This document shows positions 16,392 to 20,938 of a stretch of 20,938 nucleotides of DNA, in pieces. The DNA lies in NCBI GenBank assembly GCA_002417975.1, contig DIDE01000035.1:1-20938 (forward strand), given 5' to 3'. How positions within the stretch are numbered: the stretch's first letter is position 1; each line of letters begins with the position of its first letter. The notes below the pieces were generated by a model. The model saw nothing but the letters and a program-made list of their open reading frames with translations. It did not search any database and was not told the origin of the DNA. This DNA is from Eggerthellaceae bacterium UBA5808. GTDB lineage: Bacteria > Actinomycetota > Coriobacteriia > Coriobacteriales > Eggerthellaceae. The translations under genes and the position numbers were made by a program.

Positions 16392-17066
16392 ATGAATATA
16401 CCGACCGATAGAAACATATCGGATATGCCTGATCAGTGTGCTAATGAGAGCACCCTAGACATCGATGCCGCTATCGATCGTTTGCTTACGACAATTTGCT
16501 CTGATGTCGAAGGCAACTGCCCCGCAACTATAGCGCTTTCTGGTGGCTGTGATTCTTCGCTGCTTGCACATGCATTTGCGCGTGCGGGAGTCGAAACGTA
16601 CGGAGTCATGGTTACTACTGCATTTCAGAATCCTGCTGATGCTAAAGAAGCGGAGGAGGTTGCGCGATGTGCGGGTATTAACTTTACGAACATTCCTGTT
16701 GATATCCTTTCGCATGATGAAATATGCGAGAACACCTCTGAACGGTGCTACTGGTGCAAACGGCTTATCTTTGGCACGATTATCTTTCATATGCAGGAAA
16801 AAGGCCGAGATTTGCTATTTGATGGGACGAATGCAAGCGATGATTTAGCGCATCGTCCTGGAGCGCGTACGCTCAGCGAATTGCAAGTTCTTTCTCCTCT
16901 GCGCGAGGCGGGACTGACAAAACCAATGGTGCGCGCGATTGCACGTAGATGGAATTTGCCGTTTGCTGATAAAGAGAGTTTTTCATGTTATGCAATCGAT
17001 GTGCCTCAGGGTACGCGCATTACCAAAGAAGCGCTACATGAGGTTCGCACTCGGCACGATCAATAA
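16392..17066 (+). CDS. larE: LarE-like ATP-dependent sulfur transferase, C-terminally short
   Basis: LarE adds sulfur to the dicarboxypyridine mononucleotide intermediate of the nickel-pincer cofactor used by lactate racemase. This 224-residue protein has the PP-loop SGGCDSS (50-56), RCYWCKRLIFG with C119 and C122, DGTNASDD (144-151), SPLREAGLTK and then SFSCYAIDVPQG with C199. Three such cysteines are the pattern of the [4Fe-4S] type of LarE, while the single last cysteine is the sacrificial sulfur donor in the Lactobacillus type. The protein ends about 25 residues after C199, so the usual C-terminal stretch (family length about 270) that helps line the active site is absent; I see no continuation in other frames before larB. 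AAGGA lies six bases before the ATG. larB starts 61 bases on. Confidence 0.85.
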   Translation: MNIPTDRNISDMPDQCANESTLDIDAAIDRLLTTICSDVEGNCPATIALSGGCDSSLLAHAFARAGVETYGVMVTTAFQNPADAKEAEEVARCAGINFTNIPVDILSHDEICENTSERCYWCKRLIFGTIIFHMQEKGRDLLFDGTNASDDLAHRPGARTLSELQVLSPLREAGLTKPMVRAIARRWNLPFADKESFSCYAIDVPQGTRITKEALHEVRTRHDQ

Positions 17067-17127
17067 ACGAAATGTGATGCGCGCGACGTGATCGATTGAT
17101 TTCTTACACTAAAAGGGATGATTGACA

Positions 17128-17910
17128 GTGGATAGGCGCGATCTCTTACACCTTCTTGATGAAGTAGCCTCGGGGTCTCTCTCGCCAGAGGAAGCCGAAC
17201 AGCAGCTTGCAACTCCTGCAACGGTTGACCTTGGATTTGCAAAAGTTGATACGCAACGAGGGCTGCGTCAAGGTGTATCGGAGGTTATTTTTGGAGAAGG
17301 CAAAACAGCTGCCGAAATCTCAGCTATTTGTTTGAGCATGCTTCAGTCTGGACAATCATTGGTGCTTATCACGCGGTTATCTCAAGAAAAAGCCGATGAA
17401 GTGGCTCAAAATGTTCCACTCGATTATCGTCAGCGTGCTCGTATAGGATTGGTTGGATCCATGCCTAAGCCCGATGGTGATGGTACTGTTGTTGTTGCTG
17501 CTGCAGGAACAAGTGATCTTCCTATCGCTGAGGAAGCGGCATTAACTGCTGAGGCACTTGGGTGCTCGACATGCCGTCTTTTTGATGTGGGCGTTGCGGG
17601 AATTCATCGCCTGTTTGATCACGAAGAAGAGCTTGAACACGCACAAGTTATCGTTGCGGTTGCAGGAATGGAAGGCGCACTCCCAAGTGTGATTGCGGGG
17701 CTCGTTTCCTGTCCTGTTATTGCGGTTCCAACAAGCGTGGGCTATGGAGCTGCTTTTCATGGACTTACGGCATTGCTTGCAATGCTTAATTCATGCGCAA
17801 GTGGTGTATCGGTCGTCAATATCGACAATGGGTTTGGTGCAGGGTATCAAGCAGCACTGATTGATCATGTTGCACAAAAGGGGACATTGCATGACAACAC
17901 TCAAGCTTGA
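17128..17910 (+). CDS. larB: LarB, nicotinic acid adenine dinucleotide carboxylase/hydrolase
   Basis: First enzyme of nickel-pincer cofactor synthesis: it carboxylates the pyridinium ring of NaAD and splits off AMP. The protein is 260 residues from GTG 17128 and looks complete: an N-terminal helical part (LLDEVASGSLSPEEAEQQL), the motif GLRQGVSEVIFGEGKT (45-60), AAGTSDLPIAEEA (125-137), VGVAGIHRLF, VAGMEGALPSVIAGL and the C-terminal NSCASGVSVVNIDNGFGAGY. C223 in NSC matches the cysteine that forms the covalent adduct with the substrate in Lactobacillus LarB. An in-frame TTG at 17122 is the alternative start; AAGGGA at about 17113-17118 serves either. larC overlaps its end by 20 bases, so expression of the two is coupled. 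Confidence 0.94.
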   Translation: MDRRDLLHLLDEVASGSLSPEEAEQQLATPATVDLGFAKVDTQRGLRQGVSEVIFGEGKTAAEISAICLSMLQSGQSLVLITRLSQEKADEVAQNVPLDYRQRARIGLVGSMPKPDGDGTVVVAAAGTSDLPIAEEAALTAEALGCSTCRLFDVGVAGIHRLFDHEEELEHAQVIVAVAGMEGALPSVIAGLVSCPVIAVPTSVGYGAAFHGLTALLAMLNSCASGVSVVNIDNGFGAGYQAALIDHVAQKGTLHDNTQA

Positions 17911-18472
17911 TATAACGAATGATGCAACGCGTCAGACGGTGTGTTCTGCGGTGCTGTCTGCATTATCAAGCGATGAGCAAGAACGAGTGCATCATGTGAT
18001 GGATTCGTTGGTACTTGATGACCATTATGCTCATGTACAGGATATTGTTTCCTGCATGAATAATTGTTCGCTTCCACCAGACGTATGCGCTGACGTATGC
18101 GCAATATATGATGTGCTTGCTCATGCAGAAGCCCACGTGCACGGTTGCTCTATTGATCAGACGCACTTTCATGAGGTAGGAAATCGCGAATCGATTGCAT
18201 CGACCATATGCACGGCGATTGCTATGCATGTACTTGACCCTGATTTAGTTGTTGCAACGCCTGTCCAGGTGGGAAAGGGGTTCATCACTTGCGCGCACGG
18301 AACGCTTTCGATTCCTGCTCCTGCAACTAAGGTGTTACTTGATCAGGGTATTCCTGTCTGGTCGCAGCATGCGCAGGGGGAGCGGTGTACGCCAACATCA
18401 GCGGCGATTATTCTTTATTACGTTGATCGTTTTGTTGCATCTCCGGCTGAGCTTGCGTGTGAACCTATGTGA
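17891..18472 (+). CDS. larC: Short LarC-like protein (LarC1 region only)
   Basis: LarC inserts nickel into the pincer cofactor in a CTP-dependent reaction and is usually about 400 residues, made as one protein or as LarC1 plus LarC2 through a frameshift. Here only 193 residues are encoded. AEAHVHG (79-85), THFHEVGNRESI (91-102), VGKGFITCAHGTLSIPAPAT (127-146) and ERCTPTSAAII (164-174) match the conserved middle of LarC. The N-terminus, which should carry a DCFSGISGDM-like motif, is replaced by KLDITNDATRQTVCSAVLSA and the next ~40 residues appear missing. There is no LarC2 in any frame downstream. AAAAGGGGA before ATG 17891 supports the start; in-frame upstream codons lie inside larB. The protein may be a reduced functional form or a decaying gene. 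Confidence 0.75.
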   Translation: MTTLKLDITNDATRQTVCSAVLSALSSDEQERVHHVMDSLVLDDHYAHVQDIVSCMNNCSLPPDVCADVCAIYDVLAHAEAHVHGCSIDQTHFHEVGNRESIASTICTAIAMHVLDPDLVVATPVQVGKGFITCAHGTLSIPAPATKVLLDQGIPVWSQHAQGERCTPTSAAIILYYVDRFVASPAELACEPM

Positions 18473-18628
18473 TAGGTAGGGCGCTGCGCTTAAAAATATG
18501 AACGTAAAAAGTAGGAACATATGTATTATCTGCTGGTGCAATAGTGTAGTAGCAATAACCACAGCAGCAGTAACAACTGCATCTGCAACAGCTGTGGCAG
18601 CGTTGTGCTCATAGCGCAATAACAACGT
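18473..18628. other. Spacer between convergent larC and glycosylase genes
   Basis: No gene. A loose AGC/AAC/AGT repeat runs from about 18545 to 18600 and holds the inverted pair CCACAGC (18559-18565) and GCTGTGG (18591-18597) with a 25-base loop, but without a T-run it is a poor terminator. Confidence 0.5.
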
Positions 18629-19153
18629 TTAAAGAATGAGGTACGGCGTAAGAGCTTTGCTCCATATATTGGTCAACCGATCGAGTTGATATGCGGCATT
18701 AGCAGGGCTGGTCGACGGGAGCCCGACAATTGGTCGATTCGTTTGCGGTTCAAGATGACGACGATAAAGAGATTCGGCTGCTCGCCCATTGGCAAAGATA
18801 GCTTCTATATGTGCTTCGTCAAAGATGCGAGAGAGTGCTGCAGGTTTTACGTCGCGAATACTACTGTCCGCACTGCCTTTAATCGTACAACTGGCTACAA
18901 CATCCCAAAGCGCTATACCATGATCGAGCAGCAATCTTTCTTTAATGGCAATTGCTTGTGCCGTTGCGCCATCTGGCGGTATGCGTTCTTTGGTACAAGT
19001 TGCTATAACGCGCCAAAATCGATTACGTGGATTGCCATAATAAAAGTGATTCGCTCTTGATGCAACAGAGGGGAATGAACCAAGGATGAGGACACGGGAG
19101 CGACTATCAAAAACTGGATCGAAGCTCTGATCTATGTATCGATGCTCGTTCAT
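18629..19153 (-). CDS. DNA-deoxyinosine (hypoxanthine-DNA) glycosylase, UDG family 6
   Basis: Base-excision repair enzyme that removes hypoxanthine formed by deamination of adenine. The 174-residue protein matches the family pattern along its whole length: VLILGSFPSVASR (21-33), FYYGNPRNRFWRVIA (37-51), GIALWDVVASCTIKGSADSS (79-98), FANGRAAESLYRRH (120-133) and LPSTSPANAAYQLDRLTNIW (145-164). Family 6 members use this SPANA-like motif in place of the usual UDG motif 2. The ATG at 19153 has only a weak upstream AAGAAG as ribosome binding site, but no better in-frame start exists and the N-terminus has normal length. It is convergent to larC and divergent from the small VanZ gene, so it is probably its own transcription unit. 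Confidence 0.92.
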   Translation of the reverse strand: MNEHRYIDQSFDPVFDSRSRVLILGSFPSVASRANHFYYGNPRNRFWRVIATCTKERIPPDGATAQAIAIKERLLLDHGIALWDVVASCTIKGSADSSIRDVKPAALSRIFDEAHIEAIFANGRAAESLYRRHLEPQTNRPIVGLPSTSPANAAYQLDRLTNIWSKALTPYLIL

Positions 19154-19279
19154 ATCTTGAGGCTTCTTTCGATGTGTACAACAAAAACAGTAGCGCTCTT
19201 CTGCTAGACTTTACAGATATCTGCCTGATATACACTAGGAAAACTATAACGTATTGCACGATTGGGAGCGCATAAGGGT

Positions 19280-19846
19280 ATGGCTGACATGCAGCAGCAA
19301 TTACATATAGCGCAGGCGCGTTCAAAACAAACGCAGGATTCGGTACAGCAAACGCAGGATTTACCAATGCAGGCGCAGAGCTCGTCGGGTACTTCACGGT
19401 GTAATACATTTTGGCATACGTGGGGTCGGTGGGCTCTGGTTGTTCTCTGGGCAGCGCTTATCTTTTTCATGTCAGCACATAGTGGATCTCAAATGGACAG
19501 CGGCATACTCGGATCTATCAAAGTATTTCTTGCGAATGCAATCTGCTCGATTATTGGCCCGTGCGATGATCCTGTCTCGCCGGTGGGACATTTTTGTGAA
19601 TATACGATCTTTGGCATTCTGCTTGCGTATGCATTTCACGGACGGCTTACATGGAAATATGCTCTTATATGTGCGATAGTCGTTGCAAGCTGTTATGGCG
19701 TGACTGATGAGATCCACCAGTTGTTCGTTCCTGGTCGTATGTGCGACCCTGCTGATTGGGCGACTGACACGTGCGGGGCGACGTTGGGCGCATTCATATG
19801 CTTTGCCTTTGCGATGCTTTGTCGTCATCGCGTTGAGACTTCGTGA
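19280..19846 (+). CDS. VanZ family membrane protein
   Basis: Small integral membrane protein of 188 residues from ATG 19280. After a Gln/Ser/Thr-rich cytoplasmic-looking start (residues 1-40) come hydrophobic segments at about 50-64, 106-120, 128-141 and 166-180. The VanZ signature is clear: FFMSAHSGSQ, GHFCEYTIFGILLAYA, and TDEIHQLFVPGRMCDPADWA with the conserved acidic residues and Arg. Function is unknown; relatives affect susceptibility to lipoglycopeptides. The start is uncertain: TTG 19262 would add six residues, ATG 19289 would remove three and has AAGGG about 10 bases upstream. It is the second VanZ protein in the window, without the RDD domain of the first. Confidence 0.85.
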   Translation: MADMQQQLHIAQARSKQTQDSVQQTQDLPMQAQSSSGTSRCNTFWHTWGRWALVVLWAALIFFMSAHSGSQMDSGILGSIKVFLANAICSIIGPCDDPVSPVGHFCEYTIFGILLAYAFHGRLTWKYALICAIVVASCYGVTDEIHQLFVPGRMCDPADWATDTCGATLGAFICFAFAMLCRHRVETS

Positions 19847-19904
19847 CTCCTCAGAGGATAGTGCCACGTTTTCTGGTTGGTTTGCTATCATAGTGAGGAT
19901 AGAA

Positions 19905-19976
19905 ATGGACCTGGAGCCATGCGCAAGATCGTCTCTCGGGCTACTTTATGATGAATGCGAGCTTCTTGCGGGTTAG
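19905..19976 (+). CDS. Possible 23-residue leader peptide before gatC
   Basis: A tiny frame encodes MDLEPCARSSLGLLYDECEL plus three residues. GAGGA (19895-19899) lies five bases before its ATG and the frame ends 58 bases before gatC. It has no known homologue that I can name, and a frame this short can arise by chance in a 188-base spacer. It is listed because of its good ribosome binding site. Confidence 0.25.
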   Translation: MDLEPCARSSLGLLYDECELLAG

Positions 19977-20034
19977 CCGTACGGATGAATTCACAGGTGT
20001 AGCAAGAAAATCGGTCACGCGATGAAGGAGCACC

Positions 20035-20340
20035 ATGACACAATATATGACAGAACAGGATGTGCGTGCTATTGCCACTTACACGCGGATCGGCCTTACT
20101 GATGAGGAATTACCCCAGATGACAGACGATCTAAATGCGATTGTGGATACGCTTCAACCTATTACCGACTATGATTTAGACGGTGTCGAGCCGACGTTTC
20201 ATCCAATCGGGGGCTTGAGCAACGTTATGCGCGAAGATACTGTTCAACCAAGCTTTTCGCAGAAGCAGGCTCTTGCGAATGCGCCGCGTCAGCAAGACGG
20301 CAGTTTTCTCATCCCCTCAATTCTTGGGGGTGACCAATAA
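20035..20340 (+). CDS. gatC: Asp-tRNA(Asn)/Glu-tRNA(Gln) amidotransferase subunit C
   Basis: Small subunit of the GatCAB complex, which converts Glu-tRNA(Gln) and/or Asp-tRNA(Asn) to the amidated form; GatC holds GatA and GatB together. The 101-residue protein has the usual pattern: an N-terminal helix (TEQDVRAIATYTRIGLTDEE), then LNAIVDTLQPITDYDLDGVE and PTFHPIGGLSNVMREDTVQP. AAGGAG lies six bases before the ATG. Its stop overlaps the gatA start (TAATG), so the subunits are translationally coupled. AsnB in the same window means free asparagine is also made. Confidence 0.95.
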   Translation: MTQYMTEQDVRAIATYTRIGLTDEELPQMTDDLNAIVDTLQPITDYDLDGVEPTFHPIGGLSNVMREDTVQPSFSQKQALANAPRQQDGSFLIPSILGGDQ

Positions 20341-20938
20341 TGGAGTTTGGCTGTCAAACTATTGCGACAATTCATTCTGGATTGCGTGCTGGGGATTTTA
20401 CTGCACGCGAAATAGCTGATCAGGCATTTGATCGCGTTAATCGTATTGACTCGTCTCTCCATGCGTTTTTGGAGATGACACCTGATGCTGCGTATAAAGC
20501 TGCTGATGCAGTTGATGCAAAGATTGCTCATGGCGATGTTGATGCACTACAACCACTTGCAGGTGTGCCTGTTGGGTTCAAAGACAACATGAATCTCAAG
20601 GGAACGCATACGACCTGCTCGTCACGTATGCTTGAGAACTATGTATCCCCCTATACTGCTACATGCGTACAGAAGGTTGTTGATGCGGGGGCGTTACCTC
20701 TAGGTAAACTTAACATGGATGAATTTGCCTTTGGATCATCGACTGAAACGAGTGCGTTTGGTCCGACTAAGAATCCTTGGGATCTCGATCGTGTCCCTGG
20801 TGGGTCTTCGGGTGGAAGCGCTGCTGCAGTTGCAAGCGGCATGACCACGTTGACGCTTGGAAGCGATACCGGCGGATCGATCCGCCAGCCAGGTGCGTTC
20901 TGCGGTGTAGTTGCACTTAAACCAACGTATGGCGTAGT
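20340..20938 (+). CDS. gatA: Asp-tRNA(Asn)/Glu-tRNA(Gln) amidotransferase subunit A, 3' partial
   Basis: Glutaminase subunit of GatCAB, an amidase-signature enzyme that releases ammonia from glutamine. The ATG at 20340-20342 shares its A with the gatC stop and the frame is open to the right edge (199 full codons of about 480-490). LAGVPVGFKDNM contains the catalytic K81; VPGGSSGGSAAAVASG (152-167) is the amidase signature with the cis-serine S156; GSDTGGSIRQPG (174-185) contains the nucleophile S180. The 24-residue spacing of the two serines is as in known GatA proteins. GatB would be expected just beyond the window. Confidence 0.95.
   Translation, partial: MEFGCQTIATIHSGLRAGDFTAREIADQAFDRVNRIDSSLHAFLEMTPDAAYKAADAVDAKIAHGDVDALQPLAGVPVGFKDNMNLKGTHTTCSSRMLENYVSPYTATCVQKVVDAGALPLGKLNMDEFAFGSSTETSAFGPTKNPWDLDRVPGGSSGGSAAAVASGMTTLTLGSDTGGSIRQPGAFCGVVALKPTYGV

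Noticed and set aside
18473..18628. A hidden larC2 reached by frameshift, as in lactobacilli
   Set aside because: All frames after larC are closed quickly and none shows LarC2-like sequence; the next gene is on the other strand.
19847..20034. tRNA or T-box riboswitch before gatC
   Set aside because: No cloverleaf, no T-box consensus and no antiterminator/terminator pair could be drawn.

Overview
The window is a stretch of bacterial chromosome from the high-level group Coriobacteriia (Actinomycetota), most likely an Eggerthellaceae-like anaerobe. This placement is inferred from the style of the ATP synthase beta C-terminus, the Fe-S aldo/keto reductase, the lar genes and the mid-range GC (about 45-50% over most of the window). 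Cryptobacterium-like genomes come to mind, but no marker here proves a genus. The window opens inside atpD and closes inside gatA. No rRNA, tRNA, insertion sequence, phage gene or CRISPR array was seen.

Layout: (1) 1-1465, the end of the ATP synthase operon (atpD, atpC) closed by a perfect 17-bp terminator hairpin. The first ~320 bases are strikingly GC-rich compared with everything after them. (2) 1466-4059, a gene-poor, repeat-littered stretch around one minus-strand gene for a VanZ-RDD fusion membrane protein. (3) 4060-8300, dnaE (replicative polymerase with an apparently complete PHP site) and truA, joined stop-to-start. (4) 8459-10222, a 587-residue acidic, disordered protein of unknown role with in-frame repeats. 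(5) 10426-14007, asnB (minus) divergent from a neurotransmitter:sodium symporter family amino-acid transporter (plus). (6) 14139-18472, a same-strand run ychF, Fe-S aldo/keto reductase, larE, larB, larC. (7) 18629-19153, a minus-strand DNA-deoxyinosine (hypoxanthine) glycosylase. (8) 19280-19846, a second, small VanZ protein. (9) 20035-20938, gatC and the start of gatA.

The most interesting block is the lar cluster. LarB looks complete, LarE ends right after its third cysteine motif and so lacks the usual C-terminal part, and LarC is only about half the usual size: it lacks the LarC2 half and the N-terminal SGDM-type motif. LarE carries a C-x2-C pair plus a third cysteine, the arrangement of iron-sulfur-type LarE proteins. 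A two-cluster Fe-S oxidoreductase sits 3 bases upstream of larE. This is either a decaying nickel-pincer cofactor pathway or a trimmed variant of it; no larA is present in the window. The second point is the abrupt composition change within atpD near base 320, which looks like recombination or an assembly join in a conserved gene. Third, paired direct repeats lie on both sides of the VanZ-RDD gene, including two 34-bp copies 62 bp apart upstream of dnaE.
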